DNA of 64,000 bases, from positions 124,001 through 188,000 of the forward strand of contig CAVXOW010000006.1 in assembly GCA_963763485.1 (NCBI GenBank). Direction: 5' to 3'. Positions within the stretch are counted from its first letter, which is position 1; the number at the start of each line of letters is the position of its first letter. The DNA comes from CAWCKS01 sp963763485 (GTDB lineage Bacteria; Pseudomonadota; Alphaproteobacteria; Rhizobiales; Xanthobacteraceae). Below the pieces are notes generated by a model. That model had not been told where the DNA came from. It did not search any database and saw only the letters and a program-made list of their open reading frames with translations. Positions 24,888-35,063 of the stretch are shown one piece after another. The translations under genes were made by a program, and so were the position numbers.

Positions 24888-26443
24888 ACGTGATGGAGGT
24901 GCTGCGCCATCTCGTTCATTGCGGTTTGGTGGATGTCCGGCGCGCTGTGATCGGCCGGCGCATTGTTGTGTGCGTCGAGGGCCGGTGCCGCCGGAGGCGC
25001 CGGAGTTGGCGCCACCGGCGCCGCTGCAGGCGGGGGAGTTGCCGCCGGTTGAGTGTTCGCCGCGACGTTGACCGCGGGAGCGACCGCGGTCGACAACACG
25101 TCCGCCACCGTCTGACCGTCGGCGTTGTAGGTGCCCCCGGTCACCGGCACGTTGTTGCCGCTGACATCGGCGGCGTTGGCGTGCATCTCGTCCGCGGCCG
25201 CCGCAACCAGTGCGGCATTGCCGGTCTGCAAACCTTAAATCATCTTGGATACTTCGGCGCCGAGCGTGCTGGTGTTGCCGAGCAGTTCGTTGTCGAAGCG
25301 TGCCTCGAAAATCCCGCCCTGCGCGGCGTCGAAATTGGTCACGGTTTTCTGGAACGCGTGCAGATCGCTGATCAACGCCGCAACCGCCTGCGCATCGTGG
25401 CCGGCAACGACGTCCATCGCGCGCTGCCCGAGCGTGTTCGACTGCGCGATGAAGTTTGCCCAGAAATTGGTCTGCGCGTCGTTGTCCATGTATTTCGGCG
25501 TTGGGTTGAGCGAGTCGGGAAACGGTGTGAACCCCGACACGCCGCCCTGGTTCGCCATGTTGGCGAGGTTGGTGTCGCCTTGCACGATGTCTATGATGTC
25601 GAGGATATTGTCGTTGCTGGCGCGTCCGGCATCGACCGAGACACCGGCCTCCTTGATATAGCTTAGCTCGAGCTCGAGCTGCCGCACGATGGTCTCGGCA
25701 TGAACGCCGGTCAGGCCGCCGAACAGCAATGGATTGTCGGCCATCAGCCCTTTCAGGTCGCCGATCATGGCGTTGACGTCGCCGGTAATGATGCCCGTAT
25801 TGTGGTCGTTGACGCCGCCGAGAATGCGGCTTGCCGCATCATTGAAGATCGCGCCGATCTCCGCGAGATTGGCGTGCGGCGCATTTGCGGCCGTTACGCC
25901 ATCCGGCAAGGTTGTCGGCGCCGCGAGGAAGCCGTTTGCGCCCCCTGCGGTCGCAAGCCCGGTCAAAGTCGCGTCTTTGTTGACGATATTCAGGATGTCG
26001 AGGTGGCTCGATCGTAGTGCATCCTCGGCATTGGCGACGCTGCCGAAGGTGCCGCCGCCGTTGACCGATGCGGCTGCCGCCGAAAGCGCCGTGTTGATGT
26101 CGGCGAGGATCGCGTTGACATGCTGGAGCGTGGCTCCGGTGAATTGTCCCGCCTGGACCTCTGCCATCAAACCGTTTTCGACCGTCGTCAGGTCATTGGT
26201 GTATTTGACGATGCTGCCAAAACCCTGGCCACCTTCCTCGACGACGTTCTGCCACAATCCGCCCACCAGCGCGCGCGTTGCATCGTTGAAGGTCGCGCCA
26301 AGATCGGAAAATACCGGCGCTGCAGGTGCCGGAGCCGGCGAAGGATCGGGCGCCGGAGCCGGCGCAGGATCGACCGGTGGCGGTCCTTGATGATTGTGAT
26401 GTTGACCCAGGCTTTGCAGCCAATCGAAATGATGACGTGCCAT
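24878..26443 (-). pseudogene. Candidate T1SS-secreted protein interrupted by an in-frame TAA
   Basis: From ATG 26443 (behind GGGGAG) the frame codes a Pro/Ala-rich linker (DPAPAPAPDPSPAPAPAAP) and an Ala/Asn/Asp-rich domain with repeated units (GLMAEVQAGQFTGATLQHVN; GDLKGLMADNPLLFGGLTG), no signal peptide and almost no Cys. It stops at TAA 25237-25235 after GAEVSKMI. The same frame continues at once with GLQTGNAALVAAAADEMHAN and another Pro/Ala stretch to 24878. One change (AAA to TAA) or a sequencing error would explain it; otherwise two products exist, the second perhaps from TTG 25231. Without the stop the protein has about 521 residues. It is divergent from the T1SS exporter at 26909, and the Asp/Asn-rich, Cys-free make-up fits a T1SS substrate. 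Function unknown. Confidence 0.65.
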
Positions 26444-26908
26444 CGCGCGGTACTCCCCTGTCGCAACCCTACTTAGCCCGGCAAGCTTGATCCCCACGCT
26501 TGCCTTCGACGCCTCACTCGCACGGCGAAGTCGACTGACATTCATTTAGCTTCGTGGCGCAATCGCGCTTGAGCGAGGGCCAACGCGTTTCAGAAGCAAG
26601 GTCTTTCGCCGACGAAATGATGTTCGGCCTTGATGCGCGATGCACGGTTTTGCACGCGAGCCTTTGCGACATCAGAAGTTTTGCGCTCGCAGGAAATGAT
26701 GGCGAAGTTCGCCGCGCGATTGCGTGATGACAGCGGAGACGGCTGCGCCGAGAGCAACGCTGCGTATTCGTGCAGGAGAATCCGCAATCGTCGCAATGTC
26801 GCCGAAAAATGGTCGGTATCAACGATCAGATATTTGACGGCCGGTTCGTCGCGAAGTTGGTGGGACGCGAGCGGAACCTGATCGCTGAATGCCGGACGCG
26901 GGGCGCGT
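26444..26908. other. Divergent intergenic region of the first T1SS locus
   Basis: About 465 bp between the candidate substrate and the exporter. Short frames here are unsupported. It should contain both promoters. I see no clear palindrome or FixK-like box in it. Confidence 0.4.
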
Positions 26909-28747
26909 ATGAGTATTGCCGGTCAACAACAATCCGAACGGTCGAGCGGCGGGCTTGCGAGTCTCTTTCCCGCACTGGTCGGCGACGATCCCCTGACCAT
27001 CGGGTTGCGCGCCAGCGCGCGGCGCATGGGCTTCATCGCCATATTCAGCGGCGTCATCAATCTCCTGATGCTGTCTGGTTCCCTTTATATGCTGCAGGTC
27101 TACGACCGGGTAATCCCGAGCCGCAACCTTGCGACCCTGTTCGGGCTCTCCACGCTGGTGCTGGTCGCCTATGCGACACAGGGTTACTTCGAAGCGCTCC
27201 GCTTGCGGATGCTGTCGCGGACGGCGACGTTGTTCGATGCGGGGCTGCAGGAACCGATCCATCACGCGCTCGCAACTCTGCCGCTGCTCTGCGTCAAGCC
27301 GGTCCTGATGCAGCAGCCTCTTCGCGACCTCGATCAAATCAGAGCATTTATGGCGAGCATGGGCCCAACGGCGTTTCTCGATATGCCGTGGATCCCGATT
27401 TTCCTCTTGGCACTGTTTCTGTTTCATCCGGTGATCGGCCTGACGGCGCTGCTCGGCATTGCGACGATTGTCACGATGACGCTGTTCACCGAGCGCCTGT
27501 CGCGCGGAGCCTCGCGGATCGCGCTCGACAGCAGCGCCCAGCGCCAGGTTCTTGCCAATTCAACGCGCGCTCATGCGGAGGTGATTCGGGCTTTGGGTCT
27601 CACCGACCGCTTTACGGCGCGCTGGGTCGCGGCGAATGAAACCTTTCTCCGCGAGACCGTCAAATCCGGCGATATCTACGCGAACCTCGGCTCGGCGGCG
27701 AAGACCCTTCGTTACATCCTGCAATCGGGAATGCTCGGCGTCGGCGCCTATCTGGTCGTCGCCGACAAGGCGTCCGGAGGCATCATGATCGCATCATCGA
27801 TCATGATGGGGCGGGCGCTCGCGCCGATCGAGATCGCACTGGCAAGCTGGAAGCAGCTTGTCGGCGCACGGCAGTCTGTCGCCCGGTTGCGGGATATCCT
27901 TAAAGTGACCCAGCCTGCTCCGCCCCCTCCGGTCGTGCTGCCGCGACCGCACCGCGAACTGCAGGTACAGGACGTCGTGGTGGCGGCGCCGGGCGCAGAT
28001 AAAGAAGCGGTCTCGCATATTTCGTTCTCGCTCTCGGCCGGCACGGCAATGGCTTTGCTCGGAGCGAGTGCATCGGGGAAGACGACCCTGGCAAAGGCGC
28101 TCGTCGGCATCTGGCCGGCACGGCACGGGGTCGTTCGCCTTGACGGCGCCGCGATCGACCAGTGGCGGCGCGATGATCTTGGCCGGTACGTCGGCTACCT
28201 GCCCCAGGACGTATCGCTGTTCGACGGCACGATCGCGGAAAACATTTCGCGCTTCGATGAGCACGCGACATCGCAAGCGATCCTGAAGGCCGCGGAGATC
28301 GCCGGCGTCGGCGACATGATCGTGCAATTGCCCGAGGGTTTTGCCACCCGCATTGGTGAGGGCGGCGCCGTGCTGTCCGCGGGCCAGCGCCAGCGCATTG
28401 GTCTTGCCCGCGCGGTGTATGGCGACCCGTTCCTGGTCGTGCTCGACGAACCCAACGCCAACCTGGATGCCCAGGGCGAGACGGCGCTGAGCCGCGCCAT
28501 CGACGTGCTCCGGCAAAGCAACTCGATCGTCATCGTCATCTCGCATCGACCGAGCGCACTCGCCGTGCTGAACATGGCGCTGGTACTCCATCAGGGACGG
28601 ATGATCGCCTTCGGTCGAAGCGAGGATGTCTTTGCGCGCGCGCGTCACGCGACGCGCGCCGATACTTCCGCAGCACAGAGCGGGCCTGCACATCCAGCAG
28701 GGCGCAGCGATCAACCCTTTGTCGTCGTGCAAGGGCAGCACCCATGA
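26909..28747 (+). CDS. Type I secretion ABC exporter (PrtD-like permease/ATPase)
   Basis: The 612-residue inner-membrane protein has an N-terminal membrane domain typical of PrtD/AprD (INLLMLSGSLYMLQVYDRVIPSRN) without a C39 peptidase domain. The ATPase has Walker A GASASGKTT, signature LSAGQRQRIGLARA (Ala instead of the usual second Gly, common in this family), Walker B FLVVLDEPNANLD and H-loop ISHRPSAL. It exports unfolded proteins with C-terminal signals directly to the outside, together with an adaptor and TolC. The stop overlaps the adaptor start by 4 bp. Likely cargo: the interrupted protein upstream and the two VCBS proteins downstream. No TolC gene is present here. Confidence 0.92.
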   Translation: MSIAGQQQSERSSGGLASLFPALVGDDPLTIGLRASARRMGFIAIFSGVINLLMLSGSLYMLQVYDRVIPSRNLATLFGLSTLVLVAYATQGYFEALRLRMLSRTATLFDAGLQEPIHHALATLPLLCVKPVLMQQPLRDLDQIRAFMASMGPTAFLDMPWIPIFLLALFLFHPVIGLTALLGIATIVTMTLFTERLSRGASRIALDSSAQRQVLANSTRAHAEVIRALGLTDRFTARWVAANETFLRETVKSGDIYANLGSAAKTLRYILQSGMLGVGAYLVVADKASGGIMIASSIMMGRALAPIEIALASWKQLVGARQSVARLRDILKVTQPAPPPPVVLPRPHRELQVQDVVVAAPGADKEAVSHISFSLSAGTAMALLGASASGKTTLAKALVGIWPARHGVVRLDGAAIDQWRRDDLGRYVGYLPQDVSLFDGTIAENISRFDEHATSQAILKAAEIAGVGDMIVQLPEGFATRIGEGGAVLSAGQRQRIGLARAVYGDPFLVVLDEPNANLDAQGETALSRAIDVLRQSNSIVIVISHRPSALAVLNMALVLHQGRMIAFGRSEDVFARARHATRADTSAAQSGPAHPAGRSDQPFVVVQGQHP

Positions 28748-30588
28748 CCACGAGCGAGCCTCACGCGGGCGACAGGAACTGGACGGACGCCAACGCGGCG
28801 GTCGGCCCCCAGGGTGCCGCCTTGATCTACGAGCTTGAACGGCTTCAGCAGGCCCTCGAACAGGATGACGGCCATCGCATTGCGTTTCTTGACCGGCAGC
28901 GGGCAAAGCACAAATCGAAGCGCCCGGCGTTCCGCTCAAAGCTCCCGTTGCGGGACACGACCATGCAGCCGGCCGATTTCAACGCACGGCCGCTCGGGCT
29001 TGTGCATGAGTCGCCGTCGATTGTTCCAGGCCACGCAAGCGACTCGGCCGAGGTCGTGCGACTGGCGACGGCCTATAAGAAACCAGCCGATGCGGCGGCA
29101 GCAAGCGCCCGCCATCCTGGCAACGGCAACACGCAAAATGAGGCCCCTGCCCTCGCAGACGGACAACCGGTGTTGGCGGCGCCCGCTCGCCCGATCGCGG
29201 CGCTTGCGAGGCGGGGCTTGGCTTATGCAACGCTCGCACTCGCCTTTCTTGGCGGCCGCGGTCTTGATGTCGATGCCGCCGCGGACAACTTTGCGATTCG
29301 CCTCGGCCTGGCATTCGAAAGAGAGCTGCGAAACGGCTTGCGCGTGCTGGCGGCCGTCGCCGTCCTGGCCGGCGTCTGGATGGTCGCGGTGCCGCTGGCT
29401 GCTGCGGTGATCGTGCCGGGCAATCTCGTCGTGCAATCCAACGTCAAGACGGTTCAGCACCCGACTGGCGGCATTGTCGCCGAGATCGCAGTCCACGACG
29501 GCATGCAGGTCAAGGCCGGTGACTTGCTGGTTCGGCTCGACGCGACTCAGACCCGCGCCAACTTGCGCATGGTCAGCAAGCAGCTCGACGAGATGCGCGT
29601 CCGCATCGCCCGCCTAGTCGCCGAGCGTGACGGCCTGACGCAAGTCGCTCTTCCGCAAGAGCTTGCTCCGCGCGGCGACGATGAGGAGGTGAAATCACTG
29701 CTTACCTCCGAGCGCTCACTGTTCAAGGCCCGCGGCAATGCCCTGCAAAGCCAGCGCGAGCTGCTGCAGAGCCGGATTGCACAACTCGATCAGGAGAGCG
29801 CCGGCATCGACGCCCAACTGCAGTCGAAGGCCTCGCAGCTCGAGCTGATTGCGCGGGAACTGACCGGTGTCCAGGAACTGTTCGACAAGAAGCTCGTCCC
29901 ATTGACCCGATTGACGTCGTTGCAGCGCGAGTCCGCGCGAATCGACGGCGAGCGCGGCCAGCTGCTGTCGGCCGGAGCGGAGATCAAATCGAAGATCTCC
30001 GAGACCAAACTGCAGATCGTCAAGATCGATCAGGACTTTCGCACCGATGTCGTGAAGGAGCTCGGCGAGACCCAGGGCAAGGAGGCTGAGCTTGTCGAGC
30101 GCGGCGTCGCGGCGCGCGACCTGCTCGACCGCATCGAGCTGCGCGCGCCCACGTCAGGCGTCGTGCATCAGCTTGGCGTGCACACCATCGGCGGCGTCAT
30201 CCGCGCCGGCAACTCGATCATGGAAATCGTGCCCGACACCGACGAGTTGCAGGTCGAGGCGCGCTTGCAGCCCGGTGACATCGATCAGGTCCGGCTGGGC
30301 GACAAGGCGTTTGTTCGTTTTTCTGCCTTCAATCAGCGCACCACTCCCGAACTCATCGGCGTCGTTTCATATGTTGCCGCCGATGTCAGCCGTGATCAGC
30401 AGACCAATGCGTCGTATTTCACGGTTCGCGTAATCCTGCCTGACGACGAGCGGCGGCGGCTCGCCGGTCTGCAGCTGGTACCGGGGATGCCAGCCGAGGT
30501 ATTCATGCAGACCGGCAGCCGCACCATGATGAGCTACCTGTTCAAGCCGATCACGGATCAGCTGCGCCGCACCTTCGTCGAGCGGTGA
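28744..30588 (+). CDS. HlyD-family T1SS adaptor with long N-terminal extension
   Basis: The 614-residue protein overlaps the exporter gene (ATGA). The adaptor core begins near residue 190: a membrane anchor (LRVLAAVAVLAGVWMVAVPLA), the barrel start NVKTVQHPTGGIVAEIAVHDG, a coiled-coil hairpin (about 270-450) and the closing barrel (RAPTSGVVHQLGVHTIGGVI; then VRFSAFNQRTTPELIGVV). It bridges the exporter and outer-membrane TolC. Ordinary adaptors have about 430-450 residues, so the first 185 residues are an extra cytosolic region of low complexity that might bind the ATPase or the cargo. An alternative start further downstream cannot be excluded, but the overlap supports 28744. Confidence 0.9.
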   Translation: MTTSEPHAGDRNWTDANAAVGPQGAALIYELERLQQALEQDDGHRIAFLDRQRAKHKSKRPAFRSKLPLRDTTMQPADFNARPLGLVHESPSIVPGHASDSAEVVRLATAYKKPADAAAASARHPGNGNTQNEAPALADGQPVLAAPARPIAALARRGLAYATLALAFLGGRGLDVDAAADNFAIRLGLAFERELRNGLRVLAAVAVLAGVWMVAVPLAAAVIVPGNLVVQSNVKTVQHPTGGIVAEIAVHDGMQVKAGDLLVRLDATQTRANLRMVSKQLDEMRVRIARLVAERDGLTQVALPQELAPRGDDEEVKSLLTSERSLFKARGNALQSQRELLQSRIAQLDQESAGIDAQLQSKASQLELIARELTGVQELFDKKLVPLTRLTSLQRESARIDGERGQLLSAGAEIKSKISETKLQIVKIDQDFRTDVVKELGETQGKEAELVERGVAARDLLDRIELRAPTSGVVHQLGVHTIGGVIRAGNSIMEIVPDTDELQVEARLQPGDIDQVRLGDKAFVRFSAFNQRTTPELIGVVSYVAADVSRDQQTNASYFTVRVILPDDERRRLAGLQLVPGMPAEVFMQTGSRTMMSYLFKPITDQLRRTFVER

Positions 30589-30664
30589 AGCCACATCGTC
30601 TCCCAACCGAACGGTCAGATCAGAGATAGCCGCAGCGCCTGGCGTGACGCTCGTCGTCTTCGCA

Positions 30665-32834
30665 TCACGCGAAATCGGTCGGCTTGGCCTGGGTGTGCCA
30701 GCTGACATCCGGTGCGATCGGAATTCCGCCCGCGGTCGGGGTTACTGAAGCGATGATGGCGGTGCCCTTCATGAGCCATTCGGCGACCTGACCGTTGTCG
30801 TTGCGCCACAGGATGTCGGTGCGCGCGTCGCCGTTGAAGTCGCCGATCTCGACCACATGCCAGCTCGGGTCGGGCTCCACCGCGGCGCCGTTCGCGGCGA
30901 CAATGCCGCTTCCGGCGATGGTCGAGCCGTTCATCAACCACGCGACCAGCGAACCGTTCGAGTTGCGCCACAACAGGTCCGCATTGCCGTCGGCATCGAA
31001 GTCGCCGATCCCGGCCACCGTCCATGACGGATCGGGGGATATTGCCACACCGGCGAATGTCACGATCTCGTTGTGGTTGATCGATGAGCCATTCATGGTC
31101 CACAGCGCAAGCTCACCTGACGGGCCGCGCCAGAGGATGTCGCTCAGCCGGTCGCCGTCGAAGTCGCCGATGCCGGCCATACTCCATGACGGGTTGGGAG
31201 TCACCGGCGTGCCCCCATAATTCACGTACTCGCTTCCGATGATAGAGGTGCCATTCATGCTCCACAGCACCAGCGCGCCCGACGCGCTGCGCCAAAGGAT
31301 GTCGCTCGCCCCATCGCCATTGAAATCGCCGGCGCCGGCGACGCTCCATGACGGGTCGGGATTGACGGCGGTACCGGCCACTGTCGGCGATGCGCTGCCG
31401 GTGATCGTCGAGCCGTTCATGGTCCAGAGCACGGTCTGGCCCGAGGTGTTGCGCCAGAGCACGTCGCTTCGACCGTCACCGGAGAAATCACTGATCGCGG
31501 CGACGTTCCAGCTTGCGTCGGGAGCGACCGGCATACCGCCAATGGTAGGGAAGCCACTGCCCGCGATTGCACCGCTCCTGCTCATGTCCCACAGCGCGAG
31601 CTGCCCGCCATCGCTGCGCCACAGGATGTCGCCGATGCCGTTGTCGTTGAAGTCCGGCGGTGTCGTCAGCGTCATCACCTTGCCACGAACGCTGCCGGGC
31701 GACGGGTCAGCTGGCCGCGACGCCTGCTCGGTCCATGTAAAAAATGCGTTTGCGCCGCTGACTGCCACCGACCCAGCGAATTGGGTCCCGTCCGTCAGCG
31801 TGTTCAACGTGAACTGCTGGCCCATCGCCACACCATCACTGTTGAAGCGGCGGGCAACGACGTTAAAGTCGTTCGTGCTCGTATTGTCGCTGGTCCATTC
31901 GGCTATGAAGCCGTCGTCGGCGGTCGTCGCGACCTGTGCGGAAGCATATCCGACAGCAGCGCTCGGCTGATCCATCATGAGTTCTGGCGACAGAGTCCCC
32001 GCCGTCGAGTTCATAGATCGGGCAAACACATCGTTCAAATCGTCGTAAACAATGACGTAGCGATGATCGTCGAGCGCCGCGATTTTGCTGCGCCCTAACC
32101 TCACGTGTTGATCGGCGATGGTAAACTGCGTTCCGAAGGTGTTGGAGGCACCATCGAACATGCCGCCGACAATTCCCAATGCGGAATCCTGAAAGGCGAC
32201 AAGAGCCTTGTTGCCAATTGCAGCGACCGTCGCCATGGTTTGCATGTTGGCGTTGGCGGCGATTGCAAGCGGCGAGGTCGCGGGAAATTGAGTCGTTGTT
32301 CCGTCACTGTTGACGACGTTCAGATAGATATCGTCGTCGACGCCTGGCGTGAATAAGTTCTCAAAAACGACGACTTGGCGGCCCGTCGAAAGCGTGGCTA
32401 TTGCGGGGATACCAACACTGTCATGGCCCGCTCCCACATTGAAATCGGCGACGGCCACGCCAAGCCCGAAAGTCCCGTTCGCCGACACGGGCACGTAGGT
32501 CACATTCAACGAATTCAGGTCGGGCGTGCCGTCGGCGTGCTGGGTGTTTGAGAAAGCTACGCCGAAGCCGCCTCCCGGCAGCGCCGCCACGACTGGAGCG
32601 ATTTGATTGCCGACGGCATTGAAAACATTCAGGTAGCCTATTGACGTTGTGCTGCCGTCGGCATTGTAAACCCTTGCGATCGGATCAGGACTGCTCGAGT
32701 TCGAACTCGTAGACGACCGCAACACGGCCGTCGGTCAGCGTCGTTGCTTCAGGAGCAAACTGGTTGCCGATTATTCCAAGCCCGCCCCCACCATCGACAT
32801 TAATCTGGAAATCGGACCCGATAAACCTCGTCAT
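30665..32834 (-). CDS. VCBS/FG-GAP repeat protein 1, candidate T1SS cargo, frameshifted near the N-terminus
   Basis: The frame open from 32725 has lost its beginning; ATG 32834 in another frame reads MTRFIGSDFQINVDGGGG and TDGRVAVVYEF, closely matching the start of the neighbouring paralogue. A single-base indel near 32690-32705 joins them (about 723 residues). The N-terminal half is a beta-propeller-like region (LPGGGFGVAFS, LSTGRQVVVFENLF, ARRFNSDG). The C-terminal half has about six units of some 62 residues of the form WxVAxIGDFxGDxxxDILWRxxxGxxxLWxMNGxxI, with calcium-binding D-x-D/N-x-D loops as in FG-GAP/VCBS repeats. No signal peptide, no Cys-rich part, and a C-terminus ending in KPTDFA. 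Probably exported by the neighbouring T1SS (inference). Confidence 0.82.
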
Positions 32835-32855
32835 TTTGCACCATTCTGAATATTG

Positions 32856-35063
32856 CTACGCGAAGTCTGTTGGTTTGCCTTGGATGTGCCAGGTTGCGTC
32901 TGGCGAGACCGAAGTGCCGCCCGCGCTCGGCACGAACGACGCGGTGATGGCGGTGCCCTTCATCAGCCATTCGGCGACCTGGCCGTTGTCGTTGCGCCAC
33001 AGGATGTCGGTGCGCGCGTCGCCGTTGAAGTCGCCGATCTCGACCACATGCCAGCTCGGGTCGGGCGCCACGGCGTTGCCGTTCACGGTGACGAAGCCGC
33101 TTCCGGCAATGGTCGAGCCGTTCATCAGCCACGCGACCAGCGAACCGTTCGAGTTGCGCCACAACAGGTCGGCCTTGCCGTCGGCATCGAAGTCGCCGAC
33201 CCCGGCCACTGTCCACGACGGATCCGGGGCTACCGCCACACCGCCTGACGTCACGACCGCACTGCCGACGATCGACGAGCCGTTCATGGTCCACAGCGCG
33301 AGTCCACCTGACGTATTGCGCCAGAGGATGTCGCTCATCCGGTCGCCGTTGAAGTCGCCGATGCCGGCCACGCTCCAGGACGGGTCGGGGTTCACCGCCG
33401 TGCCCCCCGCCGTCACGAACCCGCTTCCGATGATGGCGGCGCCGTTCATGCTCCACAGCGCCAGTGCGCCTGAGGTGTTGCGCCAGAGGATGTCGCTCGC
33501 CCCATCGCCGTTGAAATCGCCGACGCCGGTGACGCTCCAGGATGGGTCGGGGTTGACGGCGATGCCTGCGGTCGTCAGCGACGCACTGCTGGTGATCGTC
33601 GATCCGTTCATGGTCCAGAGCGCGGTCTGGCCCGAGGTGCTGCGCCAGAGCACGTCGCTCCGGCCGTCGCCGGAGAAATCGCTGATCGCGGCGACACTCC
33701 AGCTTGGGTCGGGAGTGATCGGCACGCCGCCGGCGCCAACGAAGCTGCTTCCTGCGATTGCGCCGGTCCGGTTCATGTCCCACAGCGCCAGTTGCCCACC
33801 GTCGCTGCGCCACAGGATGTCACTGACGCCATTGTCGTTGAAGTCCGGCGGCGTCGTCAGCGTCATCACCTGACCGCTCACGCTGGTGACCGAGGTGTCG
33901 CTTGGTCGGGGCACCTTGTCGGTCCAGGCGAAGAAGACGTTCACGCCGTTGACCGCAACGTCCGAAAACTCCTGGTCCTGGCCCGTCAGGCGGTTGACGA
34001 TGAACTGTTGTCCCATCGCCGTGCCGTCGCTGTTGAAGCGACGCGCATACACGTCAAAATCGCCGCCCGCCAAATGCTCGGACCAGGTAACGATGAAACC
34101 GCCGTCAGCCGTGGCCGCAACCACCGGCACGCCGCCGGGGCCGCGCGGTTGATCGATCATGAACTCCGGCGAGAGCGAGCCGCCGCCCGAAGTGTCGTAG
34201 ATCCTGCCAAACTCGTCCAGGGTGCTACCGCCATAGACGATGACGTAGCGATGATCGTCCAGCGCGGCGACTCTGAGTTCAAGGTGCGTCGCGACGTAAT
34301 TGGAAATGGTGAATACGGCGCCAATCGTGTTGCTGGCACCGTCAAACAAGCGAGCGGAAATATGGGTATTTCCCGCCGTCTCACCGGTCCCGTCCTCATA
34401 AACCACCAGCGCTGTGTTGCCCGCGGCGGCTACCGCCGGGCTGTCCTGCCAGCTCGTGTTGTTTTCAACGGTCAGCGGGTTTGCCGCACTGAATTGCGTT
34501 GTAGTGCCGTCCATACTGACGACGTTGAGATAAATGTCGTTGTCGACGTTTTGCGTGAACACATTTTCGAACACCACGACCTGGCGCCCGGTCGACAGCG
34601 TCGCGATCTCCGGAGCGAACAGATAATCGTGACCGCCCCCAAAATTGAAATCACCGATCGCCAGAGGCGTGCCAAGAGCACCATTGGCCGAGACCCGCAC
34701 GTAGGTGATGTTATCCGGATTCGGATCGGCACTACCGTCGGCGTGGGCCACGTTGTCGAACACGACGCCGAACCCGCCGCCCGGCAGCGCGGCAAGGTCT
34801 GGTTCAGCCTGATTGACGCTCGAATTGAAGACGTTGAGAAAATTGATCGACGATGCACTGCCGTCAGCATTGAAGACTGCCGCGATAACGTCGCCATTAA
34901 CGATGTCCCCCAACGTGCTGCCAGGGACCGTTTCGTAAACGACGGCAAAACGCCCGTCGCTCAGCGTCGTGAGCCTTGGAAGAAGCTGGGCACCGGTGAT
35001 TCCGTAGCCACCGCCACCGTCGACATTGATCTGAAACTCCGAGCCGAGAAATCGCGTCGCCAT
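32856..35063 (-). CDS. VCBS/FG-GAP repeat protein 2, candidate T1SS cargo
   Basis: This intact 735-residue paralogue of protein 1 starts MATRFLGSEFQINVDGGGGY and shares its plan: a propeller-like N-terminal half and about six C-terminal repeats (DILWRNTSGALALWSMNG and variants). Several repeat blocks are near-identical in DNA to protein 1, pointing to a recent tandem duplication or gene conversion. It also ends in KPTDFA, so that C-terminus may be the export signal. 21 bp separate its stop from the corrected start of protein 1, so they form one transcription unit, converging on the exporter/adaptor genes. Likely a surface or released adhesin-like protein; calcium binding is inferred from the Asp-rich loops. 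Confidence 0.88.
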   Translation of the reverse strand: MATRFLGSEFQINVDGGGGYGITGAQLLPRLTTLSDGRFAVVYETVPGSTLGDIVNGDVIAAVFNADGSASSINFLNVFNSSVNQAEPDLAALPGGGFGVVFDNVAHADGSADPNPDNITYVRVSANGALGTPLAIGDFNFGGGHDYLFAPEIATLSTGRQVVVFENVFTQNVDNDIYLNVVSMDGTTTQFSAANPLTVENNTSWQDSPAVAAAGNTALVVYEDGTGETAGNTHISARLFDGASNTIGAVFTISNYVATHLELRVAALDDHRYVIVYGGSTLDEFGRIYDTSGGGSLSPEFMIDQPRGPGGVPVVAATADGGFIVTWSEHLAGGDFDVYARRFNSDGTAMGQQFIVNRLTGQDQEFSDVAVNGVNVFFAWTDKVPRPSDTSVTSVSGQVMTLTTPPDFNDNGVSDILWRSDGGQLALWDMNRTGAIAGSSFVGAGGVPITPDPSWSVAAISDFSGDGRSDVLWRSTSGQTALWTMNGSTITSSASLTTAGIAVNPDPSWSVTGVGDFNGDGASDILWRNTSGALALWSMNGAAIIGSGFVTAGGTAVNPDPSWSVAGIGDFNGDRMSDILWRNTSGGLALWTMNGSSIVGSAVVTSGGVAVAPDPSWTVAGVGDFDADGKADLLWRNSNGSLVAWLMNGSTIAGSGFVTVNGNAVAPDPSWHVVEIGDFNGDARTDILWRNDNGQVAEWLMKGTAITASFVPSAGGTSVSPDATWHIQGKPTDFA

